Source: an uncultured Myxococcales bacterium (GTDB taxonomy: Bacteria > Myxococcota_A > UBA9042 > DTJE01). From it: a DNA stretch of 64,000 nucleotides. The position numbers were made by a program, and so were the translations under genes. The notes beneath the pieces were generated by a model, which was given only the letters and a program-made list of their open reading frames with translations, did no database searches and was not told where the DNA came from. The stretch spans positions 1 through 64,000 of the forward strand of contig CAIOFV010000061.1 in the NCBI GenBank assembly GCA_903857665.1, given 5' to 3'. Below are positions 47,734 through 56,257 of this stretch, piece after piece (the stretch's first letter is position 1; every line of letters starts with the position of its first letter).

Positions 47734-49125
47734 ATGGCGCACATCCTCGTGGTCGAAGACGACCTGTCGCTGCGGGAAGTCCTGTCCATGTTCCTGCACA
47801 AGAGCGGTCACGAAGTCGTCGCGGTGCACGATGGCGACCAGGCCTTCCGCGAGCTGGACGGCGACGATTCGGACTTCGACCTCGTCCTGACCGACCTCCG
47901 GCTGGGCCGCCGCAACGGCCTCGACGTGCTGACCCACGTGAAGGAGGTTTCGCCGCAGACCGAGGTCATCCTGATGACGGCCTTCAGCACGGTCGAAACG
48001 GCCATCGACGCGATGCGGCGCGGCGCATTCGACTACGTCGGCAAGCCGTTCAAGCTGGACGAAATCAGCATCACGGTCGACAAGGCGCTGGAAAAGCGGA
48101 ACCTCCGGCTGGAAAACATCCGCCTGCGCAAGGAACTGTCCCAGCGCTACCGGTTCGACGCCATCGTCGGCAAGACGTCCAAGATGCACCAGGTGTTCGA
48201 ACGCATCATGCGCGTCGCGCCCACCAAGACCTCGGTGCTGATCACCGGCGAATCGGGCACGGGCAAGGAACTGGTCGCCCGGGCCATCCACTTCAACTCG
48301 CCGCGCAAGGACAAGCCCTTCGTCGTGGTGAACTGCGGCGCCATCCCCGACCAGTTGATGGAATCGGAACTGTTCGGGCACGTGAAAGGGGCGTTCACGG
48401 GCGCACATGCCACCCGTCACGGGCTGATCGAAACCGCGGTCGGCGGCACGATCTTCCTGGACGAGATCGGCGAACTGTCGCTGACGATGCAGGTCAAGAT
48501 CCTGCGCTTCCTGCAGGAACACCAGATCCGGATGGTGGGCGGCGTGCAGGAGCAGTCGGTCGATGTCCGGGTGGTCGCCGCGACCAACAAGGACCTGGCC
48601 GTCGAGGTGGAAAAGGGCGCGTTCCGCGAGGATCTGTACTTCCGCCTCAACGTCATCCGGATTCACCTGCCGCCCCTGCGGGAGCGGTCCGAGGACATCC
48701 CGTACCTGGTCCACCACTTCATCGAAAAGTACCGCAAGGCCCTGGGCCGCGACCTTCACGGCGTGTCCCCCGAAGCGATGGAAATCCTGATGTCCTATCG
48801 CTTCCAGGGAAACGTGCGCGAACTGGAAAACGTCATCGAGCATGCCGCCACGTTCGCCTCCGGCGGCATCATCACGCCCGAGGATCTGCCCGAGCACCTG
48901 CGCGCGGACGGTTCCGACACCGCCCGGCACGACGACGTCACGACAGTGCCGCACGACGGCCTCGACATCGAGGCCCGGCTGGCCGACATCGAGCGCCGCA
49001 TCCTGATGAACGCGTTGAAGCGGACCAACGGTGTTCGAAAGGATGCCGCCGACCTGCTGCGGATTTCCTTCCGTTCGCTGCGCTACAAGCTGGCGAAGTA
49101 CGGCATCGGGGATCCGGAGGACTGA
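47734..49125 (+). CDS. NtrC-family sigma-54-dependent response regulator
   Basis: A 463-residue transcription activator. The receiver domain has DD in [10 protein letters not shown] and phosphoacceptor Asp54 in LVLTDLRLG. The AAA+ domain has Walker A GESGTGKE, the sigma-54-contacting GAFTGA loop, Walker [12 protein letters not shown] and an arginine-finger region. A Fis-type helix-turn-helix ([20 protein letters not shown]) ends the protein. It would activate sigma-54 promoters when phosphorylated; no adjacent kinase is present. GGAGG lies four bases before ATG 47734. TATCCT at 47697-47702 is a possible -10 without a good -35. Confidence 0.94.
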   Translation: MAHILVVEDDLSLREVLSMFLHKSGHEVVAVHDGDQAFRELDGDDSDFDLVLTDLRLGRRNGLDVLTHVKEVSPQTEVILMTAFSTVETAIDAMRRGAFDYVGKPFKLDEISITVDKALEKRNLRLENIRLRKELSQRYRFDAIVGKTSKMHQVFERIMRVAPTKTSVLITGESGTGKELVARAIHFNSPRKDKPFVVVNCGAIPDQLMESELFGHVKGAFTGAHATRHGLIETAVGGTIFLDEIGELSLTMQVKILRFLQEHQIRMVGGVQEQSVDVRVVAATNKDLAVEVEKGAFREDLYFRLNVIRIHLPPLRERSEDIPYLVHHFIEKYRKALGRDLHGVSPEAMEILMSYRFQGNVRELENVIEHAATFASGGIITPEDLPEHLRADGSDTARHDDVTTVPHDGLDIEARLADIERRILMNALKRTNGVRKDAADLLRISFRSLRYKLAKYGIGDPED

Positions 49126-49143
49126 GGCAGGGCGGGGGTTCGT

Positions 49144-49710
49144 CTACTCGGCGCCGTGCATCGGGCCGTCGGGACCAACGGGTCCGCCGGGCCCGCCTTC
49201 GGGACCACCCTCGGGAGCGCCTTCGGGACCGCCATCGTGCCGGTCTTCCCCGTGGTGACGGATCTCCCGCAGTTGCTGCCACTGGGCCTTGGACAGGATC
49301 ACGCGCACCTGCAGCATCATGCCCATGAACTCCTTCTGCAGGCGTCCCCGGGCCGCGATGATCTGGTCGGTCAGCGCCGTGATCTTCGCCGCGTCAGGCG
49401 GATCCGCTTCCATCAGGTCCTGCAGTTCCATTTCACGCTTCTGCAGATCCCCTTTCAGGTCCACCAACTTCCCGCGGTGATCCTTCACGGGGTCCTGCAG
49501 CTTCTTCACCTGGGCGTCGGTGAGGCCCAGCTTCTTCTGGACCTCGGCTTCGTTCCACCACGCGCCCATGGGACCCCCGGGACCCATGCCGAAGCCCCCG
49601 CCGTGAAACTCGGCGCCACCACCCCTCGGGCCCGCACCGGCGCCGCCCCTGGCGATCGCAATGGCCGGCAGGGCCAGGATCATCACGACGACCATTCCCA
49701 TCCTTCGCAT
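49144..49710 (-). CDS. Spy/CpxP-like periplasmic protein
   Basis: A 188-residue exported protein. After a signal peptide (cleavage near AIAIARG) and a Gly-rich stretch comes an all-helical core with the LTxxQ-type motif LGLTDAQVKKLQ, typical of Spy/CpxP/ZraP-like chaperones and heavy-metal resistor proteins. The C-terminal tail is Gly/Pro/His-rich, compatible with metal binding. AGGAGG lies five bases before ATG 49710. It follows the ECF sigma and anti-sigma genes on the same strand (48 bp after the latter), suggesting that it is an effector or sensor of that envelope-stress switch. Confidence 0.75.
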   Translation of the reverse strand: MRRMGMVVVMILALPAIAIARGGAGAGPRGGGAEFHGGGFGMGPGGPMGAWWNEAEVQKKLGLTDAQVKKLQDPVKDHRGKLVDLKGDLQKREMELQDLMEADPPDAAKITALTDQIIAARGRLQKEFMGMMLQVRVILSKAQWQQLREIRHHGEDRHDGGPEGAPEGGPEGGPGGPVGPDGPMHGAE

Positions 49711-49758
49711 CGCATCCTCCTGTTCTTCCTGGAACCCTCGAAAGAGCCTCGTCCGGCC

Positions 49759-50151
49759 TCATTCCTCCTCCGGGTCGCGCGCCCCGGGCAGCAGGAAGTC
49801 GGCCGGCTCGAAGGCCATCGGAACCTCTCTCAGAACGGCCTTTTCCACGTCCATCAGCAACTGGTCATCCCCGTTCGCCCCGATGTTCGCGACGGCGATC
49901 ATGGCGGCCGGGGCCTGCACCGGGTCGGGACCGCGAGCCAGCAGGATCGCCAGGGCCGTCGCGGCCATCGACGCCGTCCCCAGCACCGCGACCCATCCCC
50001 ACAGGGACACGCCTTGCGTCTGGGTGCGCTGCCGGATGTCGGTACGCTGGCGCGCCCAGAACGCCTCGTCCCGCTCCGCCTCCGCCCGCACCGTCCGGGC
50101 CCACGCGTCCAGCCCTCTCGTCGGCTGGCCCGGTTCCTCATGGCCGGTCAT
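49759..50151 (-). CDS. Putative anti-sigma factor
   Basis: A 130-residue single-pass membrane protein: an N-terminal soluble part of about 48 residues, one helix (WGWVAVLGTASMAATALAIL) and an extracytoplasmic C-terminal part of about 60 residues. There is no zinc-binding HxxxCxxC motif, so it is not a classical ZAS anti-sigma factor; the assignment rests on topology and position. Its start overlaps the sigma-factor stop by 14 bp (translational coupling), and GGGAGG lies six bases upstream of ATG 50151. Confidence 0.6.
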   Translation of the reverse strand: MTGHEEPGQPTRGLDAWARTVRAEAERDEAFWARQRTDIRQRTQTQGVSLWGWVAVLGTASMAATALAILLARGPDPVQAPAAMIAVANIGANGDDQLLMDVEKAVLREVPMAFEPADFLLPGARDPEEE

Positions 50152-50719
50152 GACCCACCTCCCGCCGGACCGCAGCCGTGGCCCGGGCCAGGTGCGCTTT
50201 CACCGTTCCCACTTCACATCCCAGCGTTTCGGCAATCCGCGACACGGACTGCTCCTCGACGTACCGCAACGTGAACGCGGCCCGCTGCCGGATCGGCAAC
50301 CGCGCGACGGCCACGCCGATCGCGCGGGCGTCCTCCCGTGCCAGCAGGGCCCGCACCGGGTCCGGGGCATCGTCGGGCACCTGCTCGGCCTCCCTCGCCG
50401 CGTCGCCATCGCGTCGAAACAGGGACTTCCAGAAGCGCCAGGGACCGCTGCGCGTCCGATCCCGCACGAGGTTGATGGCGATCCGCGTCAGCCAGGTCCC
50501 CACTTCGCAGTCGCCCCGGAACGCCTCCCGATGCTCGAAGGCCCGCACGAACGTTTCCTGGACCAGGCCGTCGGCCTCGTCCGGATCGCGCGTCATGGCC
50601 AGCAGCAGGCGGTACAGGCGCTGCTGGTGCTCCCGGACGATCCCGTCGAACGACGCCGCTTCCAGGCCCATGGCGCGGACGGCGGTCGCGTCGATGATCG
50701 CGGTCGTCTGGCGGGTCAT
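50138..50719 (-). CDS. ECF-family RNA polymerase sigma factor
   Basis: A 193-residue extracytoplasmic-function sigma factor. Region 2 is clear (FDGIVREHQQRLYRLLLAMT, then DADGLVQETFVRAFEHREAF with E in place of the first D) and so is region 4 (LPIRQRAAFTLRYVEEQSVS, then RIAETLGCEVGTVKAHLARA). It starts a three-gene unit with a membrane anti-sigma candidate and a Spy-like protein. Upstream sequences at 50751-50781 resemble an ECF-type promoter, suggesting autoregulation. Start ATG 50719 has GGAG close by. Confidence 0.9.
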   Translation of the reverse strand: MTRQTTAIIDATAVRAMGLEAASFDGIVREHQQRLYRLLLAMTRDPDEADGLVQETFVRAFEHREAFRGDCEVGTWLTRIAINLVRDRTRSGPWRFWKSLFRRDGDAAREAEQVPDDAPDPVRALLAREDARAIGVAVARLPIRQRAAFTLRYVEEQSVSRIAETLGCEVGTVKAHLARATAAVRREVGHDRP

Positions 50720-50750
50720 GGCTCCGCGTCCCTCAGAGGCCTTCGACAGG

Positions 50751-50781
50751 TTAGACGAAACCGCGGGGGTCGGGGGTTACA
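50751..50781 (-). promoter_or_regulatory. Possible ECF-type autoregulated promoter
   Basis: On the minus strand TGTAACC (50781-50775) and GTCTAA (50756-50751) are separated by 18 bp, resembling the AAC-type -35 and GTCTAA-type -10 of ECF promoters. The sigma gene start is 32 bp further on. Confidence 0.35.
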
Positions 50782-50799
50782 TCGCCGCAAACAATTCAA

Positions 50800-52029
50800 T
50801 CAGGCATGCCGTTTCGCGCCGGACGGGCGAGGCATTCGCACGAAGATCGCCGCGTTCAACACCAGCAGGGCCACGCAGGCCCACAGGGCGGGTCGCAGCC
50901 CGATCCCGTCCGCGGCGATCCCGATCGCCGCCGGAACGATGGCGCCGCCGACGGCGCCACTGGCGATCATCGCGGCAAGGATGGCCCCCGAGCGGTCGGG
51001 GCGGGCCGACGTCGCCATGCTGACCATGGTCGGGAAGACGGGGCCAAAGCACAGGCCCAGCCCGAACGATGCACACAGGGCGGTGGCAGGGCCCGGTGAC
51101 AGGACCAGGGCCGCCTCGAACAGGGTGCCCAGGCCCAGCACGCATCGCAGGATGGTCACATCCTCGGCGTGCCCGGCCACCGCGCTGGCGACCAACCGGC
51201 CGACGGCAAGGCCCGCCCACAGCAACGACAGCCCGGCCGCCGCCAGGGCAGGCGGGGCGCCCAGTTCGCGCTCCAGCAGCACGGACAGCCAGGTGGACTG
51301 GCCGATTTCGGTGCCGACGTACAGCGCGATCCCCAGGCACAGCCAGGCGAGGGTCGGGGTGCGCCACGAATCGGAACGAGGCGCGTCGAGCGTCGGCAAA
51401 ACGGCGACGGCCGGGCGACGGCCGACCCCCCGCAGCACGGCGACCAGCGACAGGATCGCGCCCACCGCGCCGACGGCCGCGACCACGGAGTAGCCGACCC
51501 GCCAGTCCACGGCCGCATCCAGCATCCAGCCAACCGCCAGGGGCGATGCCACCGCCCCGACGCCGAACATCGCCTGGGACATGTTCGCCATCGAGGTCCT
51601 GCGCCTGTCGTCGAACAGGTCCGACACCAGCGCGATCGCGGACAGTTCCGACAGGCCGCCGCCCAGGCCGATGACGAGGTTGGCCAGCATGGCGGTCGAA
51701 AAGTCGCCGGACGCGCCGAACAGCAGCGCCCCCGATGCGATGGCCAGGTTCCCGGCCGTCATCACCGCGACCTTGCTCAGCCGATCGACGACCAGGGCGG
51801 TCAGCGCGATCCCCGCCAGGAACCCGGCCATCAAGGCCATCGGAAGGCGGCCCAGCATGCCCAGCGAGGCCCCGAACGTTCGCGCGATCTCGTTGTTCAA
51901 CGAAGGGGTCACGAACAGGGCCGCCGCGTAGGCAAACAGGCTGACACAGGCGGAGGCCAAGCCCAGCCACGTCCCGGCCGCGGCGCGGTCCCCTGCAGCG
52001 GCTTCGGCGCAACTCCCTGTCAGCGACAC
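50800..52029 (-). CDS. Major facilitator superfamily transporter
   Basis: A 409-residue transporter with 12 predicted helices. The loop 2-3 region (VVDRLSKVAVMTAGN) and loop after helix 4 (DLFDDRRRTSMAN) fit MFS layout. The closest general type is the fucose-permease/drug-efflux-like group; the substrate is unknown. GTG 52029 has GAGGGG five bases upstream and is preferred over GTG 52044. It begins about 20 bp after the stop of the LruC-type gene on the same strand and is probably transcribed with it. Confidence 0.82.
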   Translation of the reverse strand: MSLTGSCAEAAAGDRAAAGTWLGLASACVSLFAYAAALFVTPSLNNEIARTFGASLGMLGRLPMALMAGFLAGIALTALVVDRLSKVAVMTAGNLAIASGALLFGASGDFSTAMLANLVIGLGGGLSELSAIALVSDLFDDRRRTSMANMSQAMFGVGAVASPLAVGWMLDAAVDWRVGYSVVAAVGAVGAILSLVAVLRGVGRRPAVAVLPTLDAPRSDSWRTPTLAWLCLGIALYVGTEIGQSTWLSVLLERELGAPPALAAAGLSLLWAGLAVGRLVASAVAGHAEDVTILRCVLGLGTLFEAALVLSPGPATALCASFGLGLCFGPVFPTMVSMATSARPDRSGAILAAMIASGAVGGAIVPAAIGIAADGIGLRPALWACVALLVLNAAIFVRMPRPSGAKRHA

Positions 52030-52050
52030 CACTTCCCCTCGCACCTCAGC

Positions 52051-53703
52051 CTACGGCGACCACTGGGCCGCCGGCACCGTGTTCTGCAGGTACCAGGAGG
52101 TGTTCGACGTCCCCCCCGATTCGGCCCACGAGGCGAAGTCCGGGTACGCCTTCAGGATTTCGGTCTTTTCGAGCGGGTGCTTCCACGTGGTGGGGATGTG
52201 CAGGGCCCACGGGAGGTTCCGGGAGGTCTTGTACCAGCGCCCCGCCGCGGCATTCGATGTGTCCTGGACGGTACCCAGCAACGAAGCGTCGGCCAGCGAC
52301 GTGGGCGCATGATCGGGCAGGTGGACCTCCAGGCCCCGCCGGGTGCTGCGGAACAGGAACGGATCGTAGGGGTATGTGCCCAGGGCGGACGCGGCCACGG
52401 CCGTCTTGAACGTCACGATCAGCCGGAACGGCGGCGGGTCCACGCCCAGGCAGCCGGCCTCGGTCCGGAAGAACTTGCACCCCGACGGCGCCGGAGTCAG
52501 CGGCTGGGCGTCGTCGAAGATCCGGAAGACCACCTGCGACGCCGACTCGGACGTCACCGCCGCCGCGGCCGCGGTGCCCACCTGCAGCGTCGCCGCCTGG
52601 ACCTGGGTCGGCGTCACCCCGGGCAGCCTCAGGCCGAAGCCGTTGCGATTCCCGGCCCCCCGGGCCGCGATCCGGTAGGCGACGTCCACGTCCTTCACCG
52701 CCCGGGTCGCATCGGTCACCAGATGTACCTGGTACAGCATCACCAGGTCGTTCATGTCGTAGTCGCCCTGCCCCGGCCACTGGTCCTCGTAGGCCAGGGT
52801 CCCCCAGACCCCCTTCGACGGGTAGTACTCGTCGAAGGCCCGCAACGGGTCGTCCGGGTAGGCGTCCTCCGAGTCCGTCACGCCGTCCTTGTCGCGGTCG
52901 GTCACGGCCGGCAGCTTGTTCAGGCCGGAAGCGGACAGGGCCTCCGGAGGATTCGCGGTGACGACGAACAGGATGTCGTTGAAGTCGTGGTCGCAACTGG
53001 CCGCGGTCCGGTTCGTGTCCTCCATCCCCAGCACCGCACCCTGGGTCGAAACGTCGTACAGCAGGACCGTGTGCGCGCGGAGGGCCGCGTTGGTTTCTGG
53101 ATTCAGATCCTTCAGCGTGTAGAACATGTTGCTGGCCTTCGGGGTGACGTTCACACCCGTCGTCGCGTTGAACTCGCTGGACGCCACGAAGAACCCCAGC
53201 CGCGTCCCGCCGGTGAAGCGCCCGAGCGCCAGCGTCTGCCCGGTCTTCAGCCCCGCGGGGCCGCCTCCACTGTTGGTGAAGGAGGCGTTCGGGAACAGCA
53301 CCACTTCGGATACCGCGGCGCGCGTCGTGGGGATCGTCGCGTCAGTGAACTTGAAGTACCCGAAGGCGTTCTTGTTCCCGGCGCCCTCGCTGAGGAAGCT
53401 GACGTACACGTCCGCATCCCCGGTCAGGCGCACGTTGGCCCCCTCGTCCGTCGCCAGGTACTCCGGGTGGTTCGCGGGGACGCTCTTCTGCTCGGGCAGG
53501 GCCTTGGTGACCCGCTGCAGGAACGCCGTGTCCCACGTCTTCACCGAATCGAACTTCAGCGGGATGCCCGACGCGTCGTAGTTGCTGGAGTACGCCCCGG
53601 CCAGGAACGTCCACGTGACCTTCCCGTTGACCAGCGTGTACCCCAGGCCCAGGAACGCCAGGCCCAGGACCGGAAGGATCCTCGCGAATCGTCGCATGCT
53701 CAT
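52051..53703 (-). CDS. LruC-domain secreted protein
   Basis: A 550-residue exported protein with a signal-anchor-like N-terminus (ILPVLGLAFLGLGYTL). The central part has a DUF4114-like segment (CDHDFNDILFVV), an acidic calcium-binding-like stretch (DRDKDGVTDSEDAYPDDP) and the LruC core (EDQWPGQGDYDMNDLVMLYQ, then RNGFGLRLPGV). LruC proteins are secreted beta-rich proteins of Bacteroidetes and Proteobacteria, probably surface-exposed; no catalytic activity is known. The start is taken as ATG 53703 because it overlaps the stop of the upstream lipoprotein gene as ATGA; ATG 53697 is the alternative. Confidence 0.8.
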   Translation of the reverse strand: MSMRRFARILPVLGLAFLGLGYTLVNGKVTWTFLAGAYSSNYDASGIPLKFDSVKTWDTAFLQRVTKALPEQKSVPANHPEYLATDEGANVRLTGDADVYVSFLSEGAGNKNAFGYFKFTDATIPTTRAAVSEVVLFPNASFTNSGGGPAGLKTGQTLALGRFTGGTRLGFFVASSEFNATTGVNVTPKASNMFYTLKDLNPETNAALRAHTVLLYDVSTQGAVLGMEDTNRTAASCDHDFNDILFVVTANPPEALSASGLNKLPAVTDRDKDGVTDSEDAYPDDPLRAFDEYYPSKGVWGTLAYEDQWPGQGDYDMNDLVMLYQVHLVTDATRAVKDVDVAYRIAARGAGNRNGFGLRLPGVTPTQVQAATLQVGTAAAAAVTSESASQVVFRIFDDAQPLTPAPSGCKFFRTEAGCLGVDPPPFRLIVTFKTAVAASALGTYPYDPFLFRSTRRGLEVHLPDHAPTSLADASLLGTVQDTSNAAAGRWYKTSRNLPWALHIPTTWKHPLEKTEILKAYPDFASWAESGGTSNTSWYLQNTVPAAQWSP

Positions 53704-54131
53704 CCCCCCTCGTCCTCGGGCTGGAACACCACGGTCGCGTTCCCGTCCACGATGGGAACGACGGCCGTCGCGGGCACGCCCACCACACTGGCCCACACGG
53801 GCACGGATTCCATGCGGCCGGGCAGGGACACCGTGCCCGCCCAGCGCCCGTCGGACCCGGTGAGGCCCTGGGCGACCTGCTGGTCCGGCCCCGGGGGATC
53901 CGCCTCGTCGGTGAACACCATCACCAGGATGCCCCCGGCCGGGCTTCGATCCGGCCAGCGGACCTTCACGTCCAGTTCCACGTCCTGTACGGTCTGGTAC
54001 GAAAAGGATGCCGGGACGTTCATCTGAGCCATCGATGTCGGGAGCGCCGTTCCCGCGTCCCCCCCGACATCACATCCGGCGAAGGTCAGCAATGCCGCGA
54101 CCGCGGCCAGCCAGCGGGATTTCCGGATCAT
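53700..54131 (-). CDS. Lipoprotein equivalent to the LruC N-terminal module
   Basis: A 143-residue lipoprotein (TFAGC lipobox, Cys20). Its beta-rich domain (VPASFSYQTVQDVELDVKVR, then GLTGSDGRWAGTVSLPG) resembles the region that precedes the LruC core in full-length LruC proteins. Here it is a separate gene translationally coupled (ATGA, 53703-53700) to the LruC-type protein. The two products probably interact at the outer membrane, the lipoprotein acting as anchor. GGGGAGG lies five bases before ATG 54131. Confidence 0.65.
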   Translation of the reverse strand: MIRKSRWLAAVAALLTFAGCDVGGDAGTALPTSMAQMNVPASFSYQTVQDVELDVKVRWPDRSPAGGILVMVFTDEADPPGPDQQVAQGLTGSDGRWAGTVSLPGRMESVPVWASVVGVPATAVVPIVDGNATVVFQPEDEGG

Positions 54132-54305
54132 CGACGCCTCCCCGGGGCCCCTGCCCCGACCCGCACGGGATTGAGCAGCCCTGGCAACAAGGAATCCAGA
54201 GGTAGCACTTCCGGACGGATTGCACCAACTGGGCGACGCGGCGAAGCGCGCTGCAGCAAAGGGACGCGCGGTCGACTGGGACGCGCGGCGGCAGGTCCAG
54301 GCTTT

Positions 54306-55361
54306 CTACCTGCCCTGACCCTCCCTGCACGATTTCACGCCCTCCTCGGTCCGGGCGCCGCAGGGGCTGGTCGCGTCGGGGTCGGGATGCGGCACGCCCC
54401 GTTCATCGATGCGTGCCACGACCGTGTCCCACCGCACGACGCCCTGCCGATCCAGCACCAGGCGCAGCATCCAGCCCGTCCGGCACGGCCCGGGCGGGAA
54501 GCCGCCGAACACGAAGTTGCCGAGGCTGTAGAGGATGGGCCGGCCCTTGTAGGTTTCGGCGCCCTGCGTCACGTGAGGGTGGCCGCCGACCACGGCGTCG
54601 GCGCCGGCGTCGATCATCCGGCGCGCCAGTTCCCGCTGCCGCGGGCAGGGGTCGGGTTCCTTTTCCCACCCCCAGTGCACGACCGGGATCACGACGTCGG
54701 CACCCAGGGCGCGGGCGGCCCGGATGTCCGCGACGACCTGCTCGTCCTCGCTCCAGGCGACGCCCGGGGACGAGGGCCCCGCCTCGAACGACCGGGGCTT
54801 GAACTCCAGGTACCCCAGCAGCGCGATCCGCAGCCCGCCACGCTCCAGGATCAGCGGCGCGTGCGCCTGCGCCAGGTCCCGCCCGGCGCCGAAGAACGGG
54901 ATCCCCGCCGACCGCAGACGATCCATCGTCTGCACCAGCGCCCCGGGCCCCTGGTCGCCGCTGTGGTTGTTGGCCAGCGTCACGGCGCCCAGGTGCCGCG
55001 CGACGATCGGCATCACCCGAGGGTTCGCCTGGAACGTGTAGACCTTGTCCACGGCGTGCCCGCCGGTCGACACCGGGCACTCCAGGTTCCCGACGGCCAG
55101 GTCGGCCGCGCCGAGCAGCGCGGCGAACGGCAGCAGCGGGTCCCGGCCCCTGGCGATTTCCTCCCCGGCGACCTCGTCCAGCATCACGTCGCCGACGAAG
55201 ACGACGGTCGCCTGCTGGGCGGCGGCAGGGGGGTTGGCGACGAACAGCGCCGCAGGCACGGCCAGGAGCGTGGCCGCCAGGGCGTTCAGAACCGGGGGCG
55301 TCACCCCGATCCGTCGCGCCGCCACGCGCCGGTTCAGGAAGCGGTGCGCCGTCCCCCTCAT
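54306..55361 (-). CDS. CapA/PgsA-like metallophosphatase-fold protein
   Basis: A 351-residue exported protein of the PGA_cap (CapA) family, related to calcineurin-like phosphoesterases. The family signatures are VVFVGDVMLDEVAG, NLECPVST, LANNHSGDQG, VHWGWEKE and VGGHPHVTQGAE, with the metal-binding Asp, Asn and His residues intact. An N-terminal signal/anchor helix (about 20-45) is followed by the catalytic domain and a short Cys-containing C-terminal tail (CGARTEEGVKSC). Family members function in capsule or poly-gamma-glutamate assembly, or as secreted phosphoesterases; the partner genes of a Pgs system are absent. Its start overlaps the stop of the preceding gene as ATGA (55361-55358). Confidence 0.85.
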   Translation of the reverse strand: MRGTAHRFLNRRVAARRIGVTPPVLNALAATLLAVPAALFVANPPAAAQQATVVFVGDVMLDEVAGEEIARGRDPLLPFAALLGAADLAVGNLECPVSTGGHAVDKVYTFQANPRVMPIVARHLGAVTLANNHSGDQGPGALVQTMDRLRSAGIPFFGAGRDLAQAHAPLILERGGLRIALLGYLEFKPRSFEAGPSSPGVAWSEDEQVVADIRAARALGADVVIPVVHWGWEKEPDPCPRQRELARRMIDAGADAVVGGHPHVTQGAETYKGRPILYSLGNFVFGGFPPGPCRTGWMLRLVLDRQGVVRWDTVVARIDERGVPHPDPDATSPCGARTEEGVKSCREGQGR

Positions 55362-55774
55362 GGCTCCCTCCAGCCGCACCAGAACTGGAACTCGCTGGCC
55401 GTCCGCAATTCGTAGACGAACTGCAGCCCCGTGAAACCGTAAGGCGCGCCCTTGCCGACCGCCGGGAAGGGCGGCCGGTACTTCGACTGGTGGATCACGA
55501 CGGGCGCCCCGTCGGCGCCCGGGTAGTACGCGTACAGGTTGACGCCGGCCTCGGCGGGCGGGTCGGCGACCCAGACCATGCGGAACCGGAACCGCTCGCC
55601 GACCTTCACGGCCACAACGAGATACGGGTCCGTGGTCGGCGACGCTGTCAGCGTCCACGATTCCCCCCCGTAGGTGCACGTGCACTCCAGCAACGGCGCG
55701 GCGCGGGCCGTCGATCCGGGCATCGTCGCGACCAGGATCGCGACCAGGGCCGCCGGCAGCACGTGCTTCATCAT
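55358..55774 (-). CDS. Secreted partner of the CapA-like protein, unknown function
   Basis: A 138-residue exported protein with a clean signal peptide (cleavage near STARAA) and a compact beta-rich domain beginning ECTCTYGGESW, with a third Cys near the C-terminus (FQFWCGW). Not recognised as a named family. GAGGA lies five bases before ATG 55774, and the ATGA overlap with the next gene implies a fixed stoichiometry with the CapA-like protein. An inverted repeat lies 22 bp upstream (55796-55809). Confidence 0.6.
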   Translation of the reverse strand: MMKHVLPAALVAILVATMPGSTARAAPLLECTCTYGGESWTLTASPTTDPYLVVAVKVGERFRFRMVWVADPPAEAGVNLYAYYPGADGAPVVIHQSKYRPPFPAVGKGAPYGFTGLQFVYELRTASEFQFWCGWREP

Positions 55775-55795
55775 GGCAATCCTCGCTGACCGGTA

Positions 55796-55809
55796 TTGTG
55801 CACGCACAA
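55796..55809. repeat. Inverted repeat TTGTGC-AC-GCACAA
   Basis: Perfect 6-bp arms with a 2-bp centre, directly upstream of the ribosome-binding site of the gene starting at 55774. A possible operator; alternatively a small hairpin ending the upstream transcript. Confidence 0.35.
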
Positions 55810-55841
55810 GGGGAAGAGGAGGGACATCGCGAACCGATCGG

Positions 55842-56246
55842 TCAACCGGGTTCCCGGCGCTCCCCGAAGAAGTTCAGACCGGCCTGCTGCCCCGCGGCCT
55901 CGCCGTAGGAACGCACCGTTTCCTTCGTCACGAAGTAGGTGGCGTGCTCCCCCAGCGTGCGCGAAAACAGCACCTGGCCCGTGGTCCCCGAGGGCGTGGC
56001 GAACCCGATCCGGGCGAAGTGCTCGTCGGTTTCGAACCGAAGGTCCTCGCAGCAGACCGGGCAGTAGAACGACACGCGATCGCCCTGCGACAACTGCAGT
56101 TCGGGCGACCAGATGGCGTTGTAGTTGCCCGGCTGCGGGCTGAACAGCACCAGCCCGCGCTGCTGCCCTTTGGCCACCCGCAGGATCAGCTTGGTCGATG
56201 GGTTCAGCGTCACTTCGCAGTGGGGACAGAAATACGTGCGCTTCAT
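55842..56246 (-). CDS. CpXC-type zinc-ribbon protein
   Basis: A 134-residue cytoplasmic protein with two Cys-x2-Cys knuckles (YFCPHC at the N-terminus, YCPVCC near residue 67), consistent with one structural zinc. The rest is beta-rich without other motifs. Function is unknown. GGAGG lies six bases before ATG 56246. It starts 11 bp after the ilvC stop on the same strand and so probably belongs to the ilv transcript, though no link to branched-chain amino-acid synthesis is evident. Confidence 0.65.
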   Translation of the reverse strand: MKRTYFCPHCEVTLNPSTKLILRVAKGQQRGLVLFSPQPGNYNAIWSPELQLSQGDRVSFYCPVCCEDLRFETDEHFARIGFATPSGTTGQVLFSRTLGEHATYFVTKETVRSYGEAAGQQAGLNFFGERREPG

Positions 56247-56257
56247 CGTGGTCCTCC

